A DNA stretch of 64,000 nt, taken from contig JACKKJ010000005.1 of NCBI GenBank assembly GCA_024236495.1, positions 1-64,000 on the forward strand, read 5' to 3'. Below the pieces are notes generated by a model. That model was given only the letters and a program-made list of their open reading frames with translations. It made no database searches and was not told the origin of the DNA. Numbering within the stretch: position 1 is the stretch's first letter; every line of letters begins with the position of its first letter. The DNA comes from Paracoccaceae bacterium (GTDB lineage Bacteria; Pseudomonadota; Alphaproteobacteria; Rhodobacterales; Rhodobacteraceae). Of this stretch, positions 55,028 to 63,058 are shown one piece after another. Made by a program: the position numbers and the translations under genes.

Positions 55028-56803
55028 TCAGACCTTCTGGGGCCGCATGTCGGCGGCGCTGATGCCCGCGACCTCGACCGGCTTCTTCATCGCGTCGCGG
55101 CGGAAGGGTTCGCCCAGTTCCTGGTTGATCATCGCCTCGATCAGCGTGGTCTTGCCGTGCTTCATCTGGTCCTCGACCGCCTTGGCGAGTGCCGCCGTCA
55201 GCTCCTCCATCGTGTGCGCGACGACGCCTTGCAGGCCGCAGGCCCTGGCGATGCCTGCATAGGAAACCTGGGTGTCCAGTTCGGTCCCGACGAAGTTGTC
55301 GTCATACCAGAGGGTGGAGTTCCGCTTTTCCGCGCCCCACTGGTAGTTGCGGAAGACGATCTGGGTGATCGCAGGCCATTCCTCGCGCCCGATCGCGGTC
55401 AGTTCGGTCACCGCGATGCCAAAGGCCCCGTCGCCCGAAAAGCCCACGACCGGCACGTCGGGGCAGCCGATCTTGGCGCCAACGACCGAAGGAAGGCCAT
55501 AGCCGCAGGGGCCGAAAAGGCCGGGGGCAAGGTATTTCCGCCCCGCCTCGAATGACGGATAGGCATTGCCGATGGCGCAGTTGTTGCCGATGTCGGAAGA
55601 GATGATGGCGTCCTTCGGCAGCGCCGCCTGAATCGCGCGCCATGCCATGCGCGGGCTCATCCATTCGGGTTTCGCGGCGCGGGCGCGTTCGTTCCAGGTG
55701 GTGCCGGGATCGTCGTCTTCGTGATCCATCGACGACAGCTGCTGCGCCCAGGCCGACTTGGTGGTGGCGATCAGGTTCAGACGGTCCTGCCGCCCCTCGT
55801 CGCCCGCCGTCGCCGACAGCCGGTCGAGGATCGCTGTGGCGACCTTCTTGGCGTCGCCGACGATCCCCACCGTCACCGCCTTGGTCAGGCCGATCCGGTC
55901 GGGGTTGATGTCGACCTGGATGATCTTGGCCTCTTTCGGCCAGTAGTCGATGCCATAGCCCGGCAGCGTCGAGAACGGGTTGAGCCTGGTGCCGAGGCAC
56001 AGGACCACGTCGGCCTTGGCGATCAGTTCCATTCCCGCCTTGGACCCGTTGTAACCCAGCGGCCCGGCGTGCAGCGGGTGCGAACCGGGGAAGGCGTCGT
56101 TGTGCTGGTAGCCGCAGCAGACCGGCGCCGAAAGCCGTTCGGCCAGCGCTTGCGACGCCGGGATGGCACCGCCCAGGACGACGCCTGCGCCGTTCAGGAT
56201 CACCGGGAAGCGCGCGTTCGACAAAAGCTCCGCCGCGCGGTCAAGCGCCTCCGCACCGCCCGCAGGACGTTCGAAATCGACGATGGCGGGCAGGGCGATA
56301 TCGACGACCTGGGTGAAGTAGTCGCGCGGCACGTTGATCTGCGCGGGCGCGCTGTTGCGCTTGGCCTGCATGATGACGCGGTTCAGAACCTCGGCCATGC
56401 GGGTGGGGTCGCGCACCTCTTCCTGGTAGCAGACCATGTCCTTGAAGGCAGCCATCTGTTCGACTTCCTGGAAACCACCCTGTCCGATGGTCTTGTTGGC
56501 GGCCTGCGGGGTCACCAGCAACAGCGGCGAATGGTTCCAGTAGGCCGTCTTGACCGCGGTGACGAAGTTGGTGATGCCGGGCCCGTTCTGGGCGATCATC
56601 ATGCTCATCTTGCCGGTCGCGCGGGTATAGCCGTCGGCCATCATGCCGCCCGATCCTTCGTGCGCGCAGTCCCAGAAGGTGATGCCGGCCTTGGGGAAAA
56701 GGTCCGAGATCGGCATGAAGGCGGAACCGATGATGCCGAACACATGTTCGATGCCGTGCATCTGAAGCACTTTGACGAAGGCTTCCTCGGTGGTCATTTT
56801 CAT
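55028..56803 (-). CDS. xsc: Sulfoacetaldehyde acetyltransferase
   Basis: A 591-aa ThDP enzyme that cleaves sulfoacetaldehyde with phosphate to acetyl phosphate and sulfite. This is the key step of taurine and related sulfonate degradation. It has the ThDP family core: the GIIGSAFMPISDLFP N-terminus, the glutamate in the activation motif (HEGSGGMMADGY), and the C-terminal GDGAFG...N-WGAEK diphosphate-binding region. The sequence and the divergent MocR regulator distinguish it from acetolactate synthase. First gene of the xsc-ackA pair. Confidence 0.94.
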   Translation of the reverse strand: MKMTTEEAFVKVLQMHGIEHVFGIIGSAFMPISDLFPKAGITFWDCAHEGSGGMMADGYTRATGKMSMMIAQNGPGITNFVTAVKTAYWNHSPLLLVTPQAANKTIGQGGFQEVEQMAAFKDMVCYQEEVRDPTRMAEVLNRVIMQAKRNSAPAQINVPRDYFTQVVDIALPAIVDFERPAGGAEALDRAAELLSNARFPVILNGAGVVLGGAIPASQALAERLSAPVCCGYQHNDAFPGSHPLHAGPLGYNGSKAGMELIAKADVVLCLGTRLNPFSTLPGYGIDYWPKEAKIIQVDINPDRIGLTKAVTVGIVGDAKKVATAILDRLSATAGDEGRQDRLNLIATTKSAWAQQLSSMDHEDDDPGTTWNERARAAKPEWMSPRMAWRAIQAALPKDAIISSDIGNNCAIGNAYPSFEAGRKYLAPGLFGPCGYGLPSVVGAKIGCPDVPVVGFSGDGAFGIAVTELTAIGREEWPAITQIVFRNYQWGAEKRNSTLWYDDNFVGTELDTQVSYAGIARACGLQGVVAHTMEELTAALAKAVEDQMKHGKTTLIEAMINQELGEPFRRDAMKKPVEVAGISAADMRPQKV

Positions 56804-56922
56804 GGGTCTGTCTCCGGTTTTGCGGGGCGGGCCGCAGATATCTTGCTTCGGGGCGGGCAGAGGGCATGCCGAATCTGCCCGCCCCGGCCTCGGCGGACGT
56901 TGTCAGACCTCGGTGCAGATCG

Positions 56923-56956
56923 TTATATCCAGAGTGACTTAGATACCGTTCCAGAT
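56923..56956. promoter_or_regulatory. Candidate TauR direct repeat between xsc and tauR
   Basis: TTATATCCAG (56923-56932) is an 8-of-10 match to TTARGTCCAG, the complement of the CTGGACYTAA repeat I recall for R. capsulatus TauR. A second CCAG copy, ACCGTTCCAG, lies 22 bp later (56945-56954), about two helical turns. Recall of the consensus is not certain. Confidence 0.45.
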
Positions 56957-56968
56957 CGGGTGGGTGGA

Positions 56969-58450
56969 ATGACCTCGGCGGACCGCATCGCTGCGGAAAT
57001 GTTCTTTGTGGATCGCCGGGATGGCCGGACGCTTCAGATGCAACTGGCAACTTCAATCATCGCCACGATCCTCGATACCCGCGCGCGGCCCGGCACGCGT
57101 ATGCCTTCCAGCCGCAAGCTGGCAGAATATCTGGGGATTTCCCGGCTGACGGTCACGCTGGTCTATCAGGAACTGGTCGCGCGCGGCTATCTGGACGCCT
57201 TGCCGAGATCCGGGTTCGTCGTGTCCGAACGCGCGCCGCAGCGGCGGATCGATCTGCCGCAACGCCTTGTTCCTGCGCGCGACGTGAATTGGGGTGACTG
57301 GCTGCCGCGTCGCCTCGACAACCGGCGCCAGATCCTCAAGCCGCAGGACTGGCGCAGCTACGATTTTCCCTTCGTCTACGGCCAGGTCGATCCCAGGCTT
57401 TTCGACCACAGCGCCTGGCGCGACTGCGCGCGCCGTGCGTTGGGCACGCGCGACTTTACCGGGCTGGCGGACGACCAGCTGACGCAGGATGACCCGGTCC
57501 TGGTCGACTACATCCGCAAGAACACGCTGCCCCGGCGCGGCATTCGCGCAGGCGCGGACGAGGTCCTGATTACCCTTGGCGCGCAGAACGCTGTCTGGAT
57601 CGCCGTACAGCTTCTGGCCCGTTCCGACCGCACCGCCGCCGTCGAAGACCCGGGTTTCCCTGATTTCGCCGAGGCGCTGCGTTATGCGCGGATGCCGGTC
57701 GAATATGTCCCGGTAGACGGGCAGGGGCTTGACCCCGCGGCGTTGTCGGACCGTGTCGGCCTCGTGATCGCGACCCCCAGCCACAACATCCCGACCGGCG
57801 CGACATTGCCGCTGGCGCGCCGGCTGGACCTGCTGCGGCGCGCCGACGCGCAGGATTTCCTTGTCATCGAGGATGACTACGAATTCGAGATGAGCTTTCT
57901 CGAACCGCCCTCGCCGGCGCTGAAGTCGCTCGATGCGGGGGGCCGGGTGATCTACATCGGAAGCTTCTCCAAGTCGCTCTTTCCGGGCCTTCGGATCGGC
58001 TACATGGTGGCGCCGCCCGAATTCATCCGCGAGGCGCGCGCCCTCAGGGCGATGATGCTGCGCCATGCGCCGGGTCACATGCAGCGCGTGACCGGCTATT
58101 TCCTTGCGCTGGGGCACTATGACGCCCATGTCGTGCGCCTGCGCCAGACGTTCCGGCGCCGCCGCGAGGCGCTGGTAGGAGCGCTGGCCGCGACCGATTT
58201 CGAGATCCTCGGGGCGGCGCGCCACGGCGGGTCAAGCCTTTGGCTTGCCGCGCCCGAAGGCTTGGACAGTGCGGCGCTGAACGACCGGTTCCGCGAAAGG
58301 CGCGTCCTGGTCGAGCCGGGCCACCCGTTCTTTGCCGATCCGCCCGCACCCTGCCGCTATTTCCGGATGGGCTATTCCTCGATCGACGAGGGGCGCATCG
58401 CGGAGGGGGTTTCGCGCATGCAGGCCTGCCTTTCCGCGCGGGATCGCTGA
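56969..58450 (+). CDS. tauR: MocR-type transcriptional regulator (TauR-like)
   Basis: A 493-aa GntR/MocR fusion regulator: an N-terminal winged helix (SRKLAEYLGISRLTVTLVYQELVARG, about 48-75) and a class I aminotransferase-like effector domain with the PLP lysine in GSFSKSLFPGLR near 333. It is divergent from xsc, 165 bp apart. TauR activates taurine genes in Rhodobacter with taurine and PLP as effectors; the same role is inferred here from position and family. The taurine transporter and transaminase genes are not in the window. Confidence 0.87.
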   Translation: MTSADRIAAEMFFVDRRDGRTLQMQLATSIIATILDTRARPGTRMPSSRKLAEYLGISRLTVTLVYQELVARGYLDALPRSGFVVSERAPQRRIDLPQRLVPARDVNWGDWLPRRLDNRRQILKPQDWRSYDFPFVYGQVDPRLFDHSAWRDCARRALGTRDFTGLADDQLTQDDPVLVDYIRKNTLPRRGIRAGADEVLITLGAQNAVWIAVQLLARSDRTAAVEDPGFPDFAEALRYARMPVEYVPVDGQGLDPAALSDRVGLVIATPSHNIPTGATLPLARRLDLLRRADAQDFLVIEDDYEFEMSFLEPPSPALKSLDAGGRVIYIGSFSKSLFPGLRIGYMVAPPEFIREARALRAMMLRHAPGHMQRVTGYFLALGHYDAHVVRLRQTFRRRREALVGALAATDFEILGAARHGGSSLWLAAPEGLDSAALNDRFRERRVLVEPGHPFFADPPAPCRYFRMGYSSIDEGRIAEGVSRMQACLSARDR

Positions 58451-58571
58451 ACAGCTGCCCTGCAGCAGCCCCGAGGGGCGCGGGCATCTGAAGCGTGCCG
58501 TCGCGTACCGCGCACAAGGCTGTTGTCCGGCATCACAAGTATCGCCCGCATGCTCTGGCGTCCGGCGTGCG

Positions 58572-59333
58572 TCAGAAGCGCGCCCTCAGTGCCTTCATTC
58601 CGTCGACAAGGGTCGCGAGGTCGACGCCGATGGCGGTGAAGGTCGTTCCAAGCGCCATGCAACGGCGCGCGAAACCCTCGTCCAGTGTCAGGATGCCCGA
58701 TGGCTTGCCGATCGCCCGGAGCCTTGAGATCGCCCCCTCGATCGCTGTGACAACCTCGGGGTGGCCGGGGTTGCCCGGGTGCCCCAGGCTTGCGGCAAGG
58801 TCGGCCGGGCCAATGAAGATGCCATCGACCCCCTCGACCATGGCGATGTCCTCCAGCGCATCCAGCGCGGCGCGCGTCTCGACCTGGAGGATCAGGCAGA
58901 TCTCGGTGTTCGCATTCGCCGTATAGCCTTCGATCGCACCGTAGCGGCTGGCGCGGGTCATCCCGGCAACGCCGCGAATCCCCTCGGGCGGATAGCGCAC
59001 CGCACGCACCGCCGCGCGCGCTTCTTCGGCGGACTGGACATAGGGTAAAAGCAAGGTCTGCGCACCGAAGTCGAGGATGCGCTTTATCAGGACCAGGTCG
59101 TTGAACGCCGGCCGGACGACAGGGGCGACATCGGGCCAGGCGGCCATCGCCTGAAGCGCGGGCAGGACTTCGACCGCTTCGACCGCGCTGTGTTCGGTGT
59201 CGATCACAATCCAGTCGAAACCGCATCCGGCCAGCGCCTCGGGCACGGTGTTGCCGCCGATGGTGTTCCAAAGGCCGATCTGTTGGCGCCCCGCCTTCAG
59301 CGCGGCCTTGAAGCGGTTTTCGGGGTTCTTCAT
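58572..59333 (-). CDS. HpcH/HpaI-family aldolase
   Basis: A 253-aa metal-dependent class II aldolase (HpcH/HpaI/GarL group) cleaving 2-oxo-3- or 4-hydroxy acids to pyruvate plus an aldehyde. The IGLWNTIGG N-terminus, the metal glutamate QVET (about 148), and IGPADLAASLG (about 171-181) are visible. The substrate is not determined. It shares a strand with aroQ and a GntR regulator. It starts at MKNPENRF after AAGGAGG, not at the longer in-frame starts upstream. Confidence 0.9.
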   Translation of the reverse strand: MKNPENRFKAALKAGRQQIGLWNTIGGNTVPEALAGCGFDWIVIDTEHSAVEAVEVLPALQAMAAWPDVAPVVRPAFNDLVLIKRILDFGAQTLLLPYVQSAEEARAAVRAVRYPPEGIRGVAGMTRASRYGAIEGYTANANTEICLILQVETRAALDALEDIAMVEGVDGIFIGPADLAASLGHPGNPGHPEVVTAIEGAISRLRAIGKPSGILTLDEGFARRCMALGTTFTAIGVDLATLVDGMKALRARF

Positions 59334-59403
59334 CGGGTGCCTCCTTGCGGCCTTTCGTGCCGGATTCATATGTCTTGTCTCGCGCCGCACTGGCCTCGCG
59401 GTG

Positions 59404-59844
59404 TCAGTGCGTCAGAAGGGTCGCGATCCTGCGCACTGCCAGCGCATAGCCTTCGACCCCGCAGCCTGCGATCACACCGTCGGCGCGCAATGACACATAG
59501 GACCGATGGCGGAAGGCTTCGCGCTTGTGGATGTTGGAGACATGCACCTCGATCACCGGTCCGTCGAAGGCGTTCAGCGCATCGAGGATCGCGACCGAGG
59601 TATGTGTCAGCGCCCCGGGGTTGATCACGATCGCAGCGGCCGTTTCGCGCGCCGCGTGAATCCAGTCGACGATCTGGCCTTCGTGATTGGATTGCATCAG
59701 CTTGACCGACAGGCCGCAACCCGCGGCAACCGCGGCGCAGTCGCTCTCGACATCTGCAAGCGTGGCGTGCCCGTAGATCTCGGGCTGGCGCATGCCCAGA
59801 AGGTTCAGGTTCGGGCCGTTCAGGATGTGAATCGCCTTGGTCAT
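59404..59844 (-). CDS. aroQ: Type II 3-dehydroquinate dehydratase
   Basis: A 146-aa type II dehydroquinase, converting 3-dehydroquinate to 3-dehydroshikimate. The family signature HILNGPNLNLLG (about 6-17), the catalytic tyrosine in QPEIYG, NPGALTHTSVA, and the histidine in EVHVSN are present. In a cluster with an aldolase, GntR regulators and a TRAP transporter it may serve catabolism of quinate or a related compound rather than aromatic synthesis, but this is inference. CGAGGAGATGAC precedes the start. Confidence 0.93.
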   Translation of the reverse strand: MTKAIHILNGPNLNLLGMRQPEIYGHATLADVESDCAAVAAGCGLSVKLMQSNHEGQIVDWIHAARETAAAIVINPGALTHTSVAILDALNAFDGPVIEVHVSNIHKREAFRHRSYVSLRADGVIAGCGVEGYALAVRRIATLLTH

Positions 59845-59874
59845 GTCATCTCCTCGAAAAAGGGCAAGTGCGTT

Positions 59875-60549
59875 TCACGGCATCGCCCCGGTCATGGTCC
59901 TGAACTGGTGCAGCAGGCGTTCGCCACCCCGTTCGATGTGGTCTCGAAGCAGCCTGCTGGCGGTGCCGGCATCGCGGCGCACCGCTGCCGCCCCGGCAAT
60001 CTCGGCGTGTTCGGCAAGGTCGTCGGGCGTCGCGCTGGCGCCGCAGATCCTTCTGTAGCGCTCTGCCAGGCCCATAAGGACCAGGCAGAATTCGGACAGT
60101 ATTGGCATCCCGGCCCCGGCCGCGAGCGTGGTATGAAGGTTCGTGTGGGCAGCGTCCCATGCCGCGGGATTCTGCGCCGGATCGGTGCGCGCCAGGCGAT
60201 GCTGCGCGGCCATGACCGCCGCTTCCCAGTCAAGCCCGGCGTTGTTGGTCGCGATACCGACCGCGAGGCTCTCCAGCTCTGCCCGAAGCCGCGTGACCTC
60301 GGCCAGGTTGTCGGGTGACACGTCGGCAATACGATAGCCGCGCTGATCCTCCAGTTCGACAAGACCCGTGTGGGTCAGCCGCGCCACGGCCTCTCTCAAA
60401 GGGCTCAGCGAAACTCCGTAGGCGTCGCGCAGCCGATCAAGATTGATCTTGGCGCCCGGCGGCATCTTGCCGTCAAGGATCGCCTGGCGAACATCCTCGG
60501 CCAGCCGGCTTGCACGGGTTGCCTTGGCAGGAATGCCGGTCGGCCGCAT
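59875..60549 (-). CDS. GntR/FCD transcriptional regulator
   Basis: A 224-aa GntR regulator: N-terminal winged helix (LAEDVRQAILDGKMPPG, then LRDAYGVSLSPLREAVARL, about 16-70) and an FCD effector domain (about 80-220), whose metal-binding Asp/His positions (D-x3-H in WDAAHTNLH) can be seen. It reads with the aroQ/aldolase genes and away from the other GntR gene. It probably controls this cluster. Confidence 0.9.
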   Translation of the reverse strand: MRPTGIPAKATRASRLAEDVRQAILDGKMPPGAKINLDRLRDAYGVSLSPLREAVARLTHTGLVELEDQRGYRIADVSPDNLAEVTRLRAELESLAVGIATNNAGLDWEAAVMAAQHRLARTDPAQNPAAWDAAHTNLHTTLAAGAGMPILSEFCLVLMGLAERYRRICGASATPDDLAEHAEIAGAAAVRRDAGTASRLLRDHIERGGERLLHQFRTMTGAMP

Positions 60550-60586
60550 CTTGTTTCGCTGTCCTTTCGTCGCACGCTATCATTTT

Positions 60587-60594
60587 AATCGATT
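60587..60594. promoter_or_regulatory. AATCGATT operator-like palindrome between the two GntR genes
   Basis: An AATCGATT palindrome in a locally A/T-rich spot (CATTTTAATCGATTTTTC) in the 117-bp divergent gap. The same octamer occurs at 61340-61347 before the TRAP operon, so one regulator could bind both. Confidence 0.45.
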
Positions 60595-60666
60595 TTTCTG
60601 GCGATGCTATGATGGAATTGTGTTCTCCGCTATCAAAGGGCAAAGCCGGTCAAGACGGGGGCCCCG

Positions 60667-61341
60667 ATGCATTCAAGAACGGAATCCGGCCTTGTCGGGG
60701 AAGACGTCTACCGCGCCATTCGCCGCGACATCATCTTCGGACAGCTTGATGCCGGCGCGCGGCTGAGGCTGGAGCGAATGAAGGCAGACTACGGGGCCAG
60801 CGTCTCGACCATCCGCGAGGCGCTCAGTCGGCTGGCGACCGAAGGGCTTGTTCACGCCACCGGCCAGCGCGGCTTTTCGGTCGCCCCGATGTCGGAGACG
60901 GAACTTCGCGAGATCGCCGATCTCAGAATTCTTGTCGAATGCCACGCGCTGGGTCTGTCGATTGACGCAGGTGACACCGAATGGGAGGGGGGGATCGTTT
61001 CAGCCCACCACAAACTCAGTCGCATGGAGGACCGGATGGCCGCAGGCGAGACATCGGTCCGCGAGGTGTGGAAGCAATATGACTGGGAATTCCATCAGGC
61101 CCTGATCTCTGCTTGCGGTTCGCGCGCGTTGATGGAGGTGCACGGGACGGTATTCGACAAGTATCTGCGCTACCAGATGCGGCGGCTGACCTATCGAGGT
61201 GCCACCGCGTCGCGCGAACACCGCGCGCTTCTGGATGCTGCGCTTGACCGGGATGCACCGCGCGCGCAGTCGATCTTGCGGACGCATATCGAAGGCGGGG
61301 TGGCGCACAGCCTTGGCGAGGTGCTGGCGGTCAATTTATAA
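60667..61341 (+). CDS. Second GntR/FCD transcriptional regulator
   Basis: A 224-aa GntR regulator with the same plan as its divergent neighbour: winged helix (VYRAIRRDIIFGQLDAG, then GASVSTIREALSRLATEG, about 14-65) and an FCD domain with YDWEFHQALISACGS and a late H-R-LLDAAL. The start ATG lacks a strong ribosome site; the frame could begin a few codons later. The two regulators may respond to different ligands. Confidence 0.9.
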   Translation: MHSRTESGLVGEDVYRAIRRDIIFGQLDAGARLRLERMKADYGASVSTIREALSRLATEGLVHATGQRGFSVAPMSETELREIADLRILVECHALGLSIDAGDTEWEGGIVSAHHKLSRMEDRMAAGETSVREVWKQYDWEFHQALISACGSRALMEVHGTVFDKYLRYQMRRLTYRGATASREHRALLDAALDRDAPRAQSILRTHIEGGVAHSLGEVLAVNL

Positions 61342-61347
61342 TCGATT
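61340..61347. promoter_or_regulatory. AATCGATT operator-like palindrome before the TRAP operon
   Basis: AATCGATT lies within the perfect 10-bp palindrome TAATCGATTA (61339-61348), overlapping the stop codon of the second GntR gene and about 130 bp before dctP. The following 90 bp are unusually A/T-rich and include another imperfect inverted repeat (TCAATGGTGAAT/ATTCATTGGTTGA, 61378-61406). Confidence 0.45.
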
Positions 61348-61477
61348 AAACTGCAAAAATCAGATATTTTCTATTATCAATGGTGAATTATGATTCATTG
61401 GTTGATTGAGGCGTGAATCCCCCTATCCTCACCCGCCATGATCGTCCGGGGGGCGGACGAATCTCAGGGAGGAACAG

Positions 61478-62485
61478 ATGACCGCTACCATCAATCGCCG
61501 GACGTTCGTGTCCGCCGCCGCCGCCGCTGCACTGGCTGCCGGCGCCATGCCTGCCTTCGCGCAGGACAAGATCAGGCTGCGGCTGTCGGCCGTGCAGTCG
61601 GAGACCGACCAGCGTTCGGTTGCCATGCTCGAGAAGTTCGCGCCGATGGTTTCCGACTTCGCCGATTTCCAGCCGCACTGGAATGGCACGCTGTTCCAGC
61701 AGGGAACGGAGCTTGAGGCGATCGCGTCCGGCGACCTTGAGATGTCGATCACCTCGGCGCAGGAACTGGCGACCTTCTTCCCCGAATTCTCGATCTTCAC
61801 CGCGGGCTATGTCCATCAGAGCGCCGAGCATCAGGTCAAGGTCTTCAACGATCCGCTGATGGACCCGTTCAAGCAGAAGGTCGAAGACGAGCTTGGCGTG
61901 AAGCTGCTGTCGGTCATGTATCTTGGCCGCCGCCAGGTGAACCTGCGCATGCCCAAGGCGGAACGCACGGTGATGACGCCCGCCGATCTGGCCGGGGTGA
62001 ACCTGCGCATGCCCGGGTCCGACGCCTGGCAGTTCCTTGGCCGCGCGCTGGGCGCGAACCCGACGCCCATGGCCTTCACCGAGGTCTATACCGCGCTTCA
62101 GACGGGCGCGGTGGACGGGCAGGACAATCCGCTGCCGACTGTTGTGGATGCCAAGTTCTACGAGGTGACGAAACAGATCATCCTGACCTCGCACCTGGTG
62201 GATCTGAACTACATCGCGCTGTCGAAGGCCGCCTGGGATGCGATGAGCGCCGAACAGCAGGCAAAGGTGCAGGAAGCTGCCGACGCGGCCGCCGACTTTG
62301 GCCGCCAGAATCAGCTTGCGAAGGAGGGCGAGCTTGTGTCCTTCCTCGAGGGGCAGGGGCTGGACGTTTACGAACCCGACGTGGCAGCGTTCCGCGACCA
62401 AGTGCAGAAAGCCTACATTGAATCGGATTTCGCAAAAGACTGGCCGGCGGGCGTTCTGGAACAGATCAACGCGCTTGGCGGCTGA
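61478..62485 (+). CDS. TRAP transporter substrate-binding protein (DctP)
   Basis: A 335-aa periplasmic solute-binding protein of the TRAP type. The N-terminus has an NRRTFVS twin-arginine-like motif before a long hydrophobic stretch ending AFA, so Tat export is likely. The TRAP core is clear: the conserved arginine segment in GVNLRMPGS (near 168) and TGAVDGQDNPLPTV (near 208-221). The solute is not known but is probably an organic acid. It starts after GGGAGGAAC and is first gene of dctPQM. Confidence 0.93.
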   Translation: MTATINRRTFVSAAAAAALAAGAMPAFAQDKIRLRLSAVQSETDQRSVAMLEKFAPMVSDFADFQPHWNGTLFQQGTELEAIASGDLEMSITSAQELATFFPEFSIFTAGYVHQSAEHQVKVFNDPLMDPFKQKVEDELGVKLLSVMYLGRRQVNLRMPKAERTVMTPADLAGVNLRMPGSDAWQFLGRALGANPTPMAFTEVYTALQTGAVDGQDNPLPTVVDAKFYEVTKQIILTSHLVDLNYIALSKAAWDAMSAEQQAKVQEAADAAADFGRQNQLAKEGELVSFLEGQGLDVYEPDVAAFRDQVQKAYIESDFAKDWPAGVLEQINALGG

Positions 62486-62509
62486 TCCGGCGGCGGACTG
62501 GTACGCGTA

Positions 62510-63058
62510 ATGAAACGCCTTGCCGCGATCCTTGCGCGTCTGACCGAAGGCATGGCGGCCTTGATGATGGCCGCCATGTTTGCCACCTTCCTGATCCAGA
62601 TTGCGGTGCGCTACATCGCCGGGTCGGAATGGTTCATCGCCCGTCTGGGCCATCTGGTCGATGCCGCGTCTTTCGGCTGGACGCTTGAGTTCTGCCTGGT
62701 CATGTGGGTCTGGATCGTGTTCTGGGGCAATGCCTTTGTCGTGCGCGAACGCGACCATGTCAGTTTCGACATCCTCTACCTCTGGGTCCGGCCGGGCGTG
62801 CGGAAGTGGCTGGCAGTGATCGGGGCTGCGGCTATCGCCGCCGCGCTCTTGCTGTCGATCGGGCCCACCTGGGACAAGCTGCGGATCCTGCGGCTGAAAT
62901 CCTCGGCCACCTTGCCGGTGAAGATGCTGCCGATCTATTCGGTCTACTTCCTGTTCCTGGCGGTCGTCGGCCTTCGCTATGCCTGGAGGATCGTCGAAGT
63001 CCTGCGCCGCGGCACGGCCGACGTGACCCACCACCACCCCGAAGGCGCGCGGGAATGA
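62510..63058 (+). CDS. TRAP transporter small permease (DctQ)
   Basis: A 182-aa four-helix membrane subunit of the TRAP transporter, longer than many DctQ proteins. Helix 2 has the conserved LEFCLVMWVWIVFWGNAFVVRERDHV pattern (about residues 60-85). It overlaps dctM by 4 bp (ATGA). It partners the large DctM permease. Confidence 0.9.
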   Translation: MKRLAAILARLTEGMAALMMAAMFATFLIQIAVRYIAGSEWFIARLGHLVDAASFGWTLEFCLVMWVWIVFWGNAFVVRERDHVSFDILYLWVRPGVRKWLAVIGAAAIAAALLLSIGPTWDKLRILRLKSSATLPVKMLPIYSVYFLFLAVVGLRYAWRIVEVLRRGTADVTHHHPEGARE

